This document shows, one piece after another, positions 1 through 11,605 of a stretch of DNA of 64,000 bases. Source of the stretch: Glossina fuscipes. Taxonomy: Eukaryota > Arthropoda > Insecta > Diptera > Glossinidae. Numbering within the stretch: position 1 is the first letter of the stretch; the number at the start of each line of letters is the position of its first letter. The stretch lies in assembly GCF_014805625.2 (NCBI RefSeq), contig NW_023998415.1, positions 46,693,011 to 46,757,010 of the forward strand. Direction: 5' to 3'. Below the pieces are notes generated by a model, which was given only the letters and a program-made list of their open reading frames with translations, did no database searches and was not told the origin of the DNA. Position numbers and translations under genes: made by a program.

Positions 1-995
1 ATATTTCTACATATAGATATAACTCGATTATGGATCGTGTGTGCCAGAACATAGTTACGATTCCTCAAAAACAATTAAATACGGTCAACAAGTGAAGGCA
101 CATTTCTCGAATTTCCACTTTATCGTAAAGAATTTATCACACCTCGCCTCGGTCATTTCATTAACCTTAAAAAAATGCTCACACAGTTTTATTTCAATTT
201 AAAAAAGCGCATTGAAATCGCAAATATGAGCTGCACCACTTGCATGATCTCGCAATCGATTGTAGAGCACACTGACAACAAAAACTTTCACTTTCTTTTA
301 ATCAATTTTTTTTAAGAATAGCTTTAAAAGTAAGTAGACAGACAGACGGACATAATTTTTGTATTTTTTTTTTTTTTTTTTTGATATAATCGATCATTCA
401 ACGGATGTCGCTTATGATCGTGATGTCGTGATGGTCGGAGAGAAGTGAGGAAAGACAAAGAGATACGTACGTGGCCAACTGACAAATGCTCTATGCCTTG
501 ACTGGCTGAACACATCACGTTCTATACAATTTTATTATCCGAACATTCATCATAAATTTGTGAAGTTTATACACTTGGAAACAAATTTCATACTTTCATA
601 ACTTTCTCCGGTAATGGATCCAATAAATAAATTATAGAGTGCCTTAAAGAATTGAGCAACATTTGAAGTTATTTCCTATAAAACTGGTTCCTAATTTTGT
701 TAATCTTAGTTAATCGACCACCGAACAGCCGAATGCATAAGAAGCGCGTCTATGAAGTCAACATACCCTGATTCAAATTCCAGTTGACGATTGGGAGGTA
801 ATCAAACGATCTATAATGAATGTTCTATCGATGAAAGCACAAAAACGTTCGCCGATCGGGCAGTTCGAGGGTTTATACGCGTAACGGAGAAGTTCCACTG
901 GATGATCATTTAAGGAATAAAAATTGAAGAATATGAAACGGCAAACATTGCTGCCAGAGTTATAAAATGTATACATCAACAGCATCACATTGTGA
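1..995. other. non-coding AT-rich stretch
   Basis: No supported gene was found. The stretch holds a T run near 364-382 and a short (GACR)n tract at about 338-354, which is the minus-strand form of the (GTCY)n motif of the family A and B elements. The short open frames have no recognisable protein character. Confidence 0.5.
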
Positions 996-1926
996 ACATT
1001 ATAGTCGGGCAAGGCCGATTATTAGATACCCTATAGCACTTCGTCTAATACAGCGATTCATTCGCTCTACAAATAATACATCAAAAATTACACATACTTT
1101 CAATACAAAGGTATACACTACATGGAAAACCCCTTCGTTGGCGGAGGTTCAAAATATGACATGGTGTGATCTAAATTTTGCAAACTCAATTTATTTCCTA
1201 AAAACTTTACTATCTTTTAGTTTCCGTGAGGTCTTTCTTGCCTTATAAGGTCTTTCTTGCCTTATAAGGTCTTTCCTTTCATGATAACCCCTATACAATG
1301 TTGGGCTCCAAAAGAACAGACCTATGTGATCCAAATTCCCGACCGTTAATTTCTCTGCTAAATTCTCATCATAAGATAGTAAAAGTTAAATTTTTTTCTC
1401 AAAACCTTACTATTCATGAGAAATCTTATATGGAGGGCGGTCTAAGAAATAGGCCCATGTTGTTCAAATTTGGTCCACTTAATTTTTATGTCAATCAAAT
1501 TACTATCACGGACAAACTTTCATCATAAAACATTAACTACTACGCATTTTTGGCATGTAAGGATTTACATTTCATGAGAATACTAATATACGGTGATATT
1601 CAAAAAATAGACCTATGTAACCCGAATTCGGCAGGGTTGATTTCCTTGCCAATTTACTATTGTGATTCAATTTTCATCATATAATATTGAAAATTATACA
1701 TTTTTACCATAGAAAGACGCACATAAATGCATACAATAACAGAAATAATAACAAAATATGTGAAAAGTTGTGACCTGTAGATTGGACACAAAAAATGCAT
1801 AGACAGACATCGGAAGGACAAACGGACAGACGAAACGATAAGCTTAAATACTAAAAGGTGCGGCTATCTTAACGCCTTCTGGGAGTTGCACACGTTGGCA
1901 TAAACTTAACATATCCTGTAGTATTA
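996..1926 (-). mobile_element. family A DINE-1-like element, copy A1
   Basis: Read on the minus strand, this copy starts at the right with a decayed 5' end (reverse of 'cataaacttaacatatcctg'), has a (GTCY)n tract at about 1801-1835, and ends at the left with the family hairpin (GTCGG and CCGAT around a six-base loop, near 1004-1020). The interior at about 1290-1730 contains three degenerate units of roughly 130-165 bases that share the wording 'agacctatgtgatccaaatt'. The plan resembles DINE-1 and Helentron-associated elements, which move by proteins supplied in trans. It encodes no protein of its own that I can recognise. The orientation follows the (GTCY)n strand. Confidence 0.6.
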
Positions 1927-2637
1927 CAACTTAATGCATGATCACAGCAACGGAAAAATTGTGTAGAAATACTTGTAAAAGGAAAGTGCTTGTGGTCTTA
2001 AGGCGCGACTACCGGCAAGCTGAAGAATATGCAAGCTTCTGTAAGAATTGCATGGAGTTCATAAACTATGCATGACTGTAAGTCGATTTAAGCCCTTAAT
2101 AGGAGTTCCATACCCACACACACACACACACACACACGCGCCCTTTAACTTACACTACATAAGAGATATAAAGATAAAGATTGATATATAAACTTGAGCT
2201 TGGTCCATTTAAAATTTCAGCGCAGCCGACTGACGCTTATGATTAAGATAACATTACAATTTGTATGACTTGATGTGAGGTAATGTGTATGAAAAAGGTG
2301 CCATTCTCTTATTTGCTTCGATTAATGATTTACTTATTAGAAAGAAAAAAAAAAAAAAAAAAAATATATAAAAAAATTTTAAAAAAGAAGGAAAACGCAT
2401 TTTAAACATTTTTTTTTTTTTTTTTTTATTATCAATTATTAATTTTTACAAGATTTACTTTACATAATATTTATTACAAAATCAAATGAATACCTTTATT
2501 TATAAAAATTTGTTTTCGTTAAACAAAACATATTCAAGCATACATACACTTATAATTTAAGAACGTATTACTGGCCAGAGCAGCCTTAATCGCATTGGTT
2601 TCTGCTGCTTTTAAAAAAAGCATTAGTAATAATATAT

Positions 2638-2671
<34 letters not shown>

Positions 2672-3209
2672 CACTTAAAACAATTAAAAAATTTCTTCCA
2701 AAAATTTTTCATTAAATTTTGCTTAAATTTTCAGAAATTAAACAAAAATAATTACAATCACTTAGAGATTTTTCTCTTCATTTACTTTATTTATTTATTC
2801 ATTTATTTTTTTTTTATTTTACTGGACTTAGATACCATTGGAAATTTCATGTGATTCATCGAGCGAACAATGCTACGCGATGCGTATGCAATTTTACATA
2901 TATATCCAAACATCGCGTATGCACGACATGATGGCACTTTGACATACACTACATACACATGCAGGGGAATATCAGTTCTTTTCTTTTTTTTTTTTTTACT
3001 TTTTTCCTTCTCTTTTTTTTGTCTTTTTTTTACTCAACAAAAATGTCATATATATATAAACACATGTAGGCACACACATATGTGTGTGTGCGTATGTTTA
3101 TAGATACATGTACGAAATAAAAATAAAAATTTGCTAAAATTATAAAATACTCGGTGAACGCTGCGATACTGCTGCAACTGCCGCCGCCGAAATGCGTCTA
3201 CAAGTTAAC
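1927..3209. other. AT-rich flank with homopolymers; probable 3' flank of the minus-strand gene
   Basis: The stretch holds a (CA)n run at about 2115-2137, long A and T runs near 2342-2367, 2409-2427 and 2648-2670, and T runs near 2983-3030. On the minus strand, several AATAAA hexamers (TTTATT on plus, for example near 2785-2810) could serve as polyadenylation signals for the gene ending at 3210. No coding region is supported here. Confidence 0.45.
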
Positions 3210-4316
3210 TCATGTTTTATTTAGAATTTTACAAAAATTTTCTACATATGTCTCGGTTAGACCGCTTGTATTGCTATTGGGCTCGTCGTTTAATAAATCG
3301 CTAATTGAATAAGCGGATAGCGGTCGCGATAGACGCCTCTGCGACAATATATCGTCGATGGAGGTAACCGGGGATAGTGTGCGACAACCTTTATATAGGA
3401 AGCATTCAGTTTCTTCAGCGTTTCGAGCTATGGCAGCAAATATATCTTCGAGACTAGATTGCATGGCATTGAGTAACGAGGCATTTGGTTGTGTCGGCGA
3501 CATAGTTAACGGAGAGTCCGTTGACGGCGGCGAAGAAAGCGGTGATAATTGCGACGGCGAGACCGTAGACGGCGTAGCCGATGTACCCGCAAATGTTAAA
3601 TTATTTGGTACATTACGTGAACGTCTTTGCACGGCTATCGGTTCACTCCGCCAATTTTGATGCCATAACTCGTTGCTATCGTTGCGTGTTAATTGATTTA
3701 GAACGTTAGCCGAGTTCTCATTATTCTCCTCGAAATCTTCGGATAGTTGAGAGAAGCGCTTTTTCAAATGCTCCTCATTGTTCAGTTTAACGTAACTATC
3801 TTTTCTTTTCCTTGCGTTCGCAATCTCCTCCCGCTTAAAGCAATTATCGTTATCTTCCGTATCAACTGACAGCTTACGCAAATCATTTGTTAAGATAGTG
3901 GTAGGCGTGACACGATTAATTTTCTTTTGTACTCCACCGCTTTCGAACATTTTCGCTATTTTATTGACATTGGTATGCGTGTGAACTTGTCTTTTATATA
4001 TGTTGGGTGATTCTTCGGTAACAGAGTTCCTTTTCGTCGACGGCGATGACTGCTCGCTTATCGATTGCTTTTTTGGATAAATGCGAGTAACTGTTTTACG
4101 TGGCTTCTGTTTCGGCAATAATTCAGGATCAAAGGAATGACAACATATGTCCGGTGCATAGCAACGATGATATTTATGACGATTAGCTTCATAATTGGCA
4201 TTAGCAAATTCAACGATTCTGCGAATTGATTTCGGCACAAGTGTAAAGAAAACGAATGCATATAACATGTAGGGTATGTAGGACCATACAATCCAAGCGT
4301 AATCCAAATAATCCAT
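3210..4316 (-). CDS. unrecognised single-pass membrane protein, single exon
   Basis: This is a complete 368-residue reading frame from ATG at 4316 to TGA at 3210, and by far the longest high-complexity frame in the window. Residues 7-28 form one hydrophobic segment (AWIVWSYIPYMLYAFVFFTL) preceded by only six residues and followed by basic residues KSIRR. By the positive-inside rule this suggests a signal anchor with a cytoplasmic body. A cysteine group (CYAPDICC) lies at residues 52-59. The rest is polar and probably disordered, with a Ser/Thr/Pro-rich stretch at about residues 243-280 and Asn/Glu-rich patches. No splice donor is needed before the stop, and an AATAAA overlaps the last codons. 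I do not recognise the family. The nearest same-strand gene is Svil at 36.7-37.3 kb; if Svil continues past position 1, this gene is nested in a Svil intron. Confidence is high that it codes, low on function. Confidence 0.8.
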   Translation of the reverse strand: MDYLDYAWIVWSYIPYMLYAFVFFTLVPKSIRRIVEFANANYEANRHKYHRCYAPDICCHSFDPELLPKQKPRKTVTRIYPKKQSISEQSSPSTKRNSVTEESPNIYKRQVHTHTNVNKIAKMFESGGVQKKINRVTPTTILTNDLRKLSVDTEDNDNCFKREEIANARKRKDSYVKLNNEEHLKKRFSQLSEDFEENNENSANVLNQLTRNDSNELWHQNWRSEPIAVQRRSRNVPNNLTFAGTSATPSTVSPSQLSPLSSPPSTDSPLTMSPTQPNASLLNAMQSSLEDIFAAIARNAEETECFLYKGCRTLSPVTSIDDILSQRRLSRPLSAYSISDLLNDEPNSNTSGLTETYVENFCKILNKT

Positions 4317-5699
4317 GATGAATGCACTAATATATTAGGTTATGACGTCCTTTTACTGTACACTTGTTCTTTACAATCTCATATTCAATGCAAATTCATT
4401 ACTTTACGTACTTATATAATTGTCGTCGTTAAAATTTATGTTGTGCTTGCTTTTATTAACGAAAAAATTTATGATTTTCAAGCAGTCACTAATTACTCTT
4501 ATATCACTAGGTTAACTTTCAACGAAGCTAAACTCAATGTTTTCTATTAATTAATTTTATGTATTCGCCCACCATCCTCCCGACTGTTTGATTTCCTAGA
4601 TTTGTATGCATTACAAGTTCCCAGGCTTTGTTGGCATTTAGCGGAAAGAGCTTTTCCAAGAATTTATATATGATTTCTTTCGGAAATAATACATGAGTCA
4701 GTCTTAACGTAAATGCTTGGTTCTACTTTGTTCACAAATCATTTAAATATTTTTGCATTTGCTCGTTGAGTCTCGCTGTTACTGCTGATAGTACGTTATA
4801 CTCCAGCACTTTAGAGAAAGGACCCTTAAGAACACGTTTGTCGTAATTTGGAACGCATTACATAACTGTTGATAAAGAGTACTACAAACAATGATTTGAC
4901 TTAGAAATTGTTCTGGACTATTTGTACGGGAACGTGCTAACTGTTTGCGTTTAAAAAAAAAATAACGAAGACTGTTCAGCTTAAGAGTTTCGTCTCTTAA
5001 CTTGGAATAATACCTGGCATCAAGGTGTGCGTATGAAAAAGGCCAGAGAATAATGAAATCGAAATACTTTTCAGGTAACAGGGACGTCATCGGCTGATTA
5101 CCCGCGTGAGAAATAATGCTTCTACCTTACGAACAGAGATGCAGGATTGAATAATTAATAGACTGGACGATTGGATTCGTTTAGGTAGGAGGATTCTTAG
5201 GAAAATTGCAACTTGACATATATTTAGCAAAAAAAAATGTAACGCATGAATCGCAGAGTACGGCACAGATCTGTCTCGATCCTCATATTCATATCTCTGA
5301 AAGCAGTAAAGAAAGGGAGGAAAACAAAAAATTGCTTATGTCTAATTCCTAGACTAGTCCGCCACTAGTAAGGAGTTGGATTTCATGAGCAGTCAATTTG
5401 ATCGATTCTCGTGCTCAGGTGGATTTTGCGATGCCCTACGTATTACTAATATGTCGGCTTTTTAAAACAATGGCATTTACAAGCCATTGATTAAAACATA
5501 CAAATGTCTGGGGTTTAATCCACATGTCCATCCATGTGTGGGAGAGCTTAAATATATAAGAAGATTAATCCGTGATTAAACTCTTTTTTCCAGAAATGGT
5601 ATAAATGCATGTTTATGCCTGTCCATCTGTGCGTCTGCTTAATGTTAATAAAGAAGTATGGAAGCGAGCTTGAAAAAAGTGCACGATTTTGGTAATAGG
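4317..5699. other. intergenic or intronic DNA, nothing recognised
   Basis: Upstream flank of the minus-strand gene at 3210-4316. It has moderate complexity, no clear repeat family and no open frame with protein character. A promoter for the neighbouring gene is expected here, but I see no unambiguous TATA box. Confidence 0.35.
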
Positions 5700-5700
5700 T

Positions 5701-5707
5701 AATAGTG

Positions 5708-5711
<4 letters not shown>
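5701..5711. repeat. target-site duplication of SINE S1, left copy
   Basis: AATAGTGAGTA, repeated exactly at 5900-5910 on the other side of the SINE. The preceding T also matches, so the duplication is 11 or 12 bases. Confidence 0.85.
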
Positions 5712-5743
<32 letters not shown>

Positions 5744-5899
5744 TTCGCCAGAGAAATAAATTCTAAGACTAAACTCTTAAAAGCACTAGCATCTAAGGCT
5801 ATCGGCTTTTTATTAAAAACTCTACCGCACTTGAGATTCGAACCCACGACCATTGACTTGCTAGTCGAGATTCCTCCCCTTCGGCTACTCAGGCGGATT
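5712..5899 (-). mobile_element. tRNA-derived SINE, copy S1
   Basis: On the minus strand the element starts at 5899 with a tRNA-like head. The B box GGTTCGAATC (5844-5835) matches the RNA polymerase III consensus perfectly; the A box region (5887-5876, TAGCCGAAGGGG) is slightly diverged. A non-tRNA body of about 90 bases follows, and the element ends in a (TAA)n tail, seen as (ATT)n on plus. It is flanked by an exact 11-base direct repeat, AATAGTGAGTA, at 5701-5711 and 5900-5910, the signature of target-primed retrotransposition. Two relatives lie at 13958-14129 and 55637-55790. The head looks most like a class II (Leu/Ser-like) tRNA. It has no coding capacity and would depend on LINE proteins from elsewhere. 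Confidence 0.85.
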
Positions 5900-5910
5900 A
5901 ATAGTGAGTA
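5900..5910. repeat. target-site duplication of SINE S1, right copy
   Basis: AATAGTGAGTA, identical to 5701-5711. Confidence 0.85.
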
Positions 5911-8097
5911 AGAAGTATGAATATTGTGAAATATTGTGTAAAACCTTGCTTGGCGGCGTTTCACGTTTCAGGTTCGCGGCGATTATTTTGTAATGATTTC
6001 GAAAAAAATTTGATTGAACATCTGCTGATTGTTAATGTAAGCATTCTTGCGTTGATCTATGTCCTATCAAAAGTAAAAATATATGTGTTATCTTTCTCTC
6101 TTTTATATCAACTTTTCCGGCTGTGAGTGTTCCTAAAATAGAAAATTTTTTTTTTTTCTTTAATTCGACCAATTATTTTGAAAATGTCCCCTATATGGGT
6201 AACGGGGTGATGGTTAGGAAAGAGGCGAGAGGAGAGAAATTGGGAGTGGCCGCAACCTGGGAGCTTGTGTATCCATCACACAACTAATCATATTTAAAGT
6301 ATGGTCTACCGGTACGGGAAATAGAGTTCGGATATGCCAAGCTTGATAGTCACCCTTGCTAACTACTTGATTATACGATGGAGAGGCGGCCGAATATGGC
6401 TAACTGACTGACTTGTTCCCCTTTCTTGACATGAATGAAAAACAAGATCTGCAAAGTCATTCATCAGCTGCTCAGCTAAATCCTTGCAAGAGTAGATGTT
6501 TAAATTATGCCCCGTAAGTAAGCACCAAAAGTCCAAATGCTTGTAGCTATTTCTCGATTTCAATTTAGATCCTAGTGATACAAGATTTTTCTTAATTGTC
6601 AAATTTTCACTAGTTTTCATATTTAAGTTCAACAATTCTTTTTTTCATAGAAAATGATTTAGAGGATCTCTAAACACATTATATTTTCGCTTAACTTTCT
6701 AATTCTGAGACAAGACTTTCTTAAATTGTCAGTGGAATTTTAATTAATTGATAAGTTTCATTAATAAAATGAAACAAGACAAAAAAAGAAAAAAAAAAAA
6801 GTAAATAAAGAAATAATTTTCTTACGTTTAATCTGACCCATAAGTGGCTTACAACAACAAGTTACTGATAATTATTTTCTACATTGCCGTATGTACTCTC
6901 GCAAGGGGCTCGAAGATGAGCTGTGAAGTACTTAACGAACTCAACACTTATGCTCATATTACAACTTAAGTAATATAACGGACAATTAATAAAGTTTTAA
7001 TCAAAGATGTACAAAAAATAATCATAATAATAGTAATAGTAATGAATAGGAAAGCAAATATAGGAAATTTTATAAAAAAAAGTATTGTTGAACTTTTCTC
7101 CAAAAAAAATTAAAATTTTTTTAAACCTTAATTATTTATTTATTTTTTTTTTTCTTAAATTATATTAAATATTAAAATTAATTAGAGATCACACTATTTT
7201 TATATGTAATAAATAGCAGCGTGTATATGAATTTGCATAGGCATGTAATCGCGTATGTGTGTCTTTTTTTTAATATATAATATAAAAAAATTTATTTTCC
7301 GTATTTTAAAAATATTCCGTGATTATCTTCTTCTTGCTTTTTTTGTTGTTTTCTTAAAAATGATTTTTCTAAACGCGTGATTGCGGTCCGCGTAACCGTC
7401 GTTTTGGATCGAATATATAACGTTAACTAAACAATATTCAGATATTTGCCATCATTTACAAAATACTCTTCAATTTTGCATGGCCAGCCAAGGCCCGCCA
7501 AACGAACTGCTAAACGGTTAGAGAGGGTCTTTAAATGATGGATAGAAAAAGAGAAAGAAAAAAAGATAGTCAGAGAGAGAAAAGAAAGAGAGAGTGAGAA
7601 AAACGAGAGAAGGAGAGAAAAACAAGAGAGAACCGCACAGCATATTCTTTCTTCTCTGGCAATTTTCGAGTCTTTCATAAGATCAAAGCTATTTACAGTG
7701 ACTTATGACTTTGCGACTAACTGGTTTTTTGCTTTTTCGCATGGGATACTAAGTACGATATACGGGAAAATAATAAATAAAATAATCCACACATATGTTC
7801 TTTGTTAACACTCTAACGTTATTGTTGTTGTTTTTCTTGCCTGCATTTTGCATAATGTCTTTGCCTTCGACTTTTCCTTATTTTTTTATTTTTTTTTTTA
7901 TTTAACGAAACTGGTACTTTTAAGCCGGTTAACTACAAAATTTATACCGAAACGGAAACTTCAAGCAAGAGGGAGAGGATTTATACGGCTTAGGCCGAAG
8001 TTTTTGATACCAACGACTATTTTTTTTTTTCTTTTTTCTTTTGTAATGCTCTCTTCCAGGGGAACTTTATGTTCTGTTAAATCAAAACACCTAACCA
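5911..8097. other. AT-rich non-coding DNA with a polypurine tract
   Basis: No supported gene. It contains several A and T runs and a long purine-rich tract on plus at about 7540-7635 (GA, GAAA and AGAG mixtures) that gives only low-complexity frames. Confidence 0.4.
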
Positions 8098-8895
8098 TCA
8101 CTGTATATATGGATATGATATAGAATCCTCTATTATAGCACAGCGCTCCATTATGTCATATAATCTACATTGGCGTATAAGTTCATAAAGGCACACTCCT
8201 TCGATCATTTTGTCGGACAGATCTTAAACAAGTGCAGCATATCTGAAGCCGCCGATTAGGCTTTGCGGTCGATGGGTTTTCGTGGATGTTTTTGGAGCGA
8301 CCATGACTACGACGCACAACAAAGACTGCCCTACGAAACCCGAATCGTAGTTCACCTCTACAAATGATTCGTGGATGGTCATTGTTTGCTGGCCGCCACC
8401 AATTGCAAGTCCTTCTGTGGTTGCCCTCTTATAATGTTGTTTTCTTTCAACCGTTCAACGTCCATACGATCTAGTTCCCTCGTCTGTGGTAACTCTATAG
8501 TTTTGTCATACTTCGTTTCCCGATTCACTACACATAAAATAGCTAGGTCTGCAAGCAAATTTTTATCTGCTTATTCAAACACTTCTTAATGTCTCTTTCA
8601 GAAACTTTTCGGAAATTTGCGGAATCATAACTGAGGAAGGTAGCGCTTCGCCAATAATATTGGATGATTTTTTGGTCGGAAAGTTTTATTCCATTGTAAA
8701 CGTGGACCTGTAGGAGAAGGGAAAATATTTTATGCTCAAAATTTTTATCAAAATTGCGCCAACGGGATTGTAATTAGTTCCTAGGATTTTTGCCTGTCCT
8801 TGCGTTTGTCCTTGCCTTGATGGTGAAACCAGAATTACGAGAACGTGGTCATTTGGCATACGGACGGACTCTAAATGTGCTCTTCCAGCACTTGT
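8098..8895 (-). pseudogene. possible decayed coding region, unidentified
   Basis: This patch is visibly less AT-rich than its surroundings. On the minus strand, consecutive open stretches of about 40-70 codons cover most of it. One frame runs 8895-8577 and is broken by an in-frame TAA at 8688-8686. A second frame runs 8570-8379. An overlapping third runs from about 8385 and is broken once at 8226. The encoded segments have ordinary protein composition (for example VNRETKYDKTIELPQTREL and IHESFVEVNYDSGFVGQSL) rather than the Phe/Ile/Lys/Asn-rich noise seen elsewhere. No single start-to-stop frame exists. It could be an old retrotransposon, a pseudogene or chance. I do not recognise the protein. 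Confidence 0.3.
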
Positions 8896-10030
8896 CTACG
8901 AAGTTTCGCTTGAATCACTGAATACTCGAGTACATTTTTTTTGGGCAATATTTTACATTCGTGTATATAGATATATATATGTAACAAAAGTTCAAACTTA
9001 GGTAACTTAGGTTCGACTTAAATAGAATTTTCGTAATACTCATTACCAAAAAAATGTCTTTAAAACGATAAATTTCTAAAATAATTACAATTACAAGTTG
9101 ATTGATCTGCTAGAAGAGAGATCCACTAATGCATGATACAATAGACGATATATATGCACCCACCACCTCACAGGTCAGTGTATAAACTATAAACCACATT
9201 TATATATCTTGTCTCATTTTTATGTTCGCATTACGTATTTATACAAATGTTCTTCACGCGTGCAAATACGGATCTGAGTTCCGGCAAAATGTACAAATTA
9301 GTGGATCAATGTGCATAGAAAAGAATCGATATAGTGTAGTTCTGTTTGTCTTTCTTCTTTGTATGTTCACATTGCAGCAATGATGGTTTGAAAAGCTTGC
9401 GTATAAAGCAAACAAACTTGGCCTTCTTTCTACACTTGTCGGGTCAATAATAATAAAAAACTGCACAGGTCTGCTTATAGTTGCATAACAATTGAAAATC
9501 AAATGTGAGCTCATTAATCTTGCTTGTGTAAAATATTTTGCACGTGCTTTCAATATATCTTATGATGACGCGTGTATGATGCCCTTCGAACAAATTATAT
9601 GGTATAGCGTGAGTTGAGTTATGGCGGCACAACGGTCACAGTGTCATACCTATTGCGCTATGGAAGTAAGAAAACAGAAGGACGAACGGACACGATTTTA
9701 ATGCAATGTTATGGAAAATGTTAGTCCGTTATTTAAGGTCTGAAAGTGGTTGCACAAATTTGAATGCTGTGCTAAATGCTCGTAAAAAGTTGATCGCATC
9801 TATGTCGACTTAAGCGGAGTGGGCTCCGCTTTCTTAAAACTGGCTGACGGATAATATGATTAAAAGAAGTAAAATCGTTAAAGTTATTTACGTCGCACTG
9901 TTGTGTTTAAGATGGATACAAAGCGTAACATTATTTGTTTGCGATGTATTAGTATGAGTGGCAGAAGTGAAGCTACATAGTTTCAACTTTTGTAGCTTAT
10001 TTGATAAATTTCCTATTGGGGTTTCCTTCG

Positions 10031-10069
<39 letters not shown>

Positions 10070-10586
10070 ATGTATGTATGTTTCATACATTTCTTCTAGC
10101 GTATCAATAAATTTTTTAAACCATTCTCTCTTTTGTTATTGTTTTTATTTTTTTTGTAGCAGTATATATATTATTTCATTAATTGCTATTGTTGAACGTA
10201 ACAAGCCACTCGTAGAGGTTGTATACGTTTTGTCTAACATTCTCGGTCTTGTTATTGATTTACAAAGAAAAAAAAAAACAACTAATAATAATAATAAATA
10301 TGTGAATAAACAATTAAAAATATTGTAAACGAAAAATGATAAAATAAATTTATATATAATTAATATTATGAACTTTAGTAAGAATGTATATGTAATTACA
10401 ATGCTAAACGCATAAGGAGGTCTAGAAACTAAAAATATATAAAGCGTCATGGTGGGAACAGTTGTCGTTAAATGCAAATGCCGATGTATTTGCGATGTAT
10501 TTGCGAATGCATTGAATCAATGGCATTATGAAGGTAACAATTCTGATGTCCTTTTTTACACAGTAGTAGCAGAATTTTCTAGGCTT

Positions 10587-10633
<47 letters not shown>

Positions 10634-10850
10634 TTTTACCTTAACGTATGTAGTGACATATATTTGCCTTCTCTTTTAACGATCATCTACCTAAGCGAGT
10701 GAAATTCAGGCCTTTTTTCATACTAGAAATTCACTTACACTAGATAAGAGTTTAAAGCAATAACTTTAGACAGATTTAAGTATGTTGCCTTTAAAATCCA
10801 ATTTCGCTCATAATACAGGGATATTAAGTTTATGTAGATGTATATGTAAC
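8896..10850. other. non-coding DNA with a (TC)n tract
   Basis: No supported gene. A (TC)n run lies at about 10034-10066 and another at about 10590-10629. The overlapping opposite-strand open frames around 10074-10477 are AT-rich low-complexity artefacts. Confidence 0.4.
10590..10629. repeat. (TC)n microsatellite
   Basis: Uninterrupted dinucleotide run of about 40 bases. A second similar run lies at about 10034-10066. Confidence 0.9.
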
Positions 10851-10960
10851 ATCTAGAAGTAATTAATACTCCATTCATCTTTTGGTATATGGATAAATTT
10901 TTATGTTAACTTCTGAATCGGTTTAAGCATGTCTGTCTGTCTATTGGCTGCTCATATATC

Positions 10961-10997
<37 letters not shown>
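10851..10997 (+). mobile_element. (GTCY)n element fragment next to a (TA)n run
   Basis: The words 'aatcggtttaagcatgtctgtctgtct' at about 10917-10943 match the segment preceding the (GTCY)n tract in family B. A (TA)n run follows at about 10965-10997. Both proto-microsatellites, (TA)n and (GTCY)n, are described in dipteran mini-me elements. The ends are not resolved. Confidence 0.4.
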
Positions 10998-11000
<3 letters not shown>

Positions 11001-11117
11001 TTTTATGTTTAACCGAAATATTGCATTCTGTGAAATATTCTAACCGTTGTTGTGTTTTGACCTAAGCACGAATTCCATGGGATCGAACCGTTTTTACGAC
11101 CACTTCAAATATATTGC

Positions 11118-11605
11118 AAATAAAAACAGGTCGGACTAGGCCGACCGTCAAATGCCCTACACCACATTGTCTAACATAATCCTTACTTTTCCTATAGAAT
11201 ACAGAAATTGTACCCTGTTTTTATAGCAACTTACTTTTATGGGACTGTAGCCATAAAAAGACAAAATTACACTCTGTTTTTATAGGAACTTATTTTTATG
11301 CGACCGTATATTAAAAATTAAATCTTTTTGCAAATAACTGTTTACGTTGCGTAAGAATGGTTGTGTCCGAGGCGTCCACAACTTTTGGTACGTTTTCAAA
11401 ATTCACAGAACAGTCATTACCAAACCAATTGCAATAGGGCTCATCCTTAGACCAAGGTACGTTACTGTACAAAATTTCATCGAAATATCTCAAATATTGT
11501 AACGGACTGACGGGCAGACAGGCTTAGATCGATTTAGAAAATGACTTCTGGGTGTTATATACCTACGCACTAAATATACCCTGCAGCACAAGTGCTGTAG
11601 GGTGT
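11118..11605 (-). mobile_element. family A DINE-1-like element, copy A2
   Basis: Minus-oriented copy with both ends visible. The left end (element 3') has the hairpin GTCGG-ACTAGG-CCGAC at 11130-11145. The right end (element 5') has a strong palindrome whose arms are CCCTGCAGCAC (11579-11589) and GTGCTGTAGGG (11592-11602), with a two-base loop and one G-T pair. A (GACR)n tract lies at about 11503-11522. It is non-coding. Confidence 0.65.

Noticed and set aside
3358..3660. 100-codon plus-strand open frame
   Set aside because: It is antisense to the well-supported 368-residue minus-strand gene and shows mirror composition of its Ser/Thr/Pro region.
5835..5899. Possible tRNA gene
   Set aside because: The head has pol III boxes, but no complete cloverleaf is evident. 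It also recurs with a body, tail and target-site duplications, so it is a SINE.
5548..5964. 138-codon minus-strand open frame
   Set aside because: It runs straight through SINE S1 and its (TAA)n tail (poly-Ile), including both target-site duplications.
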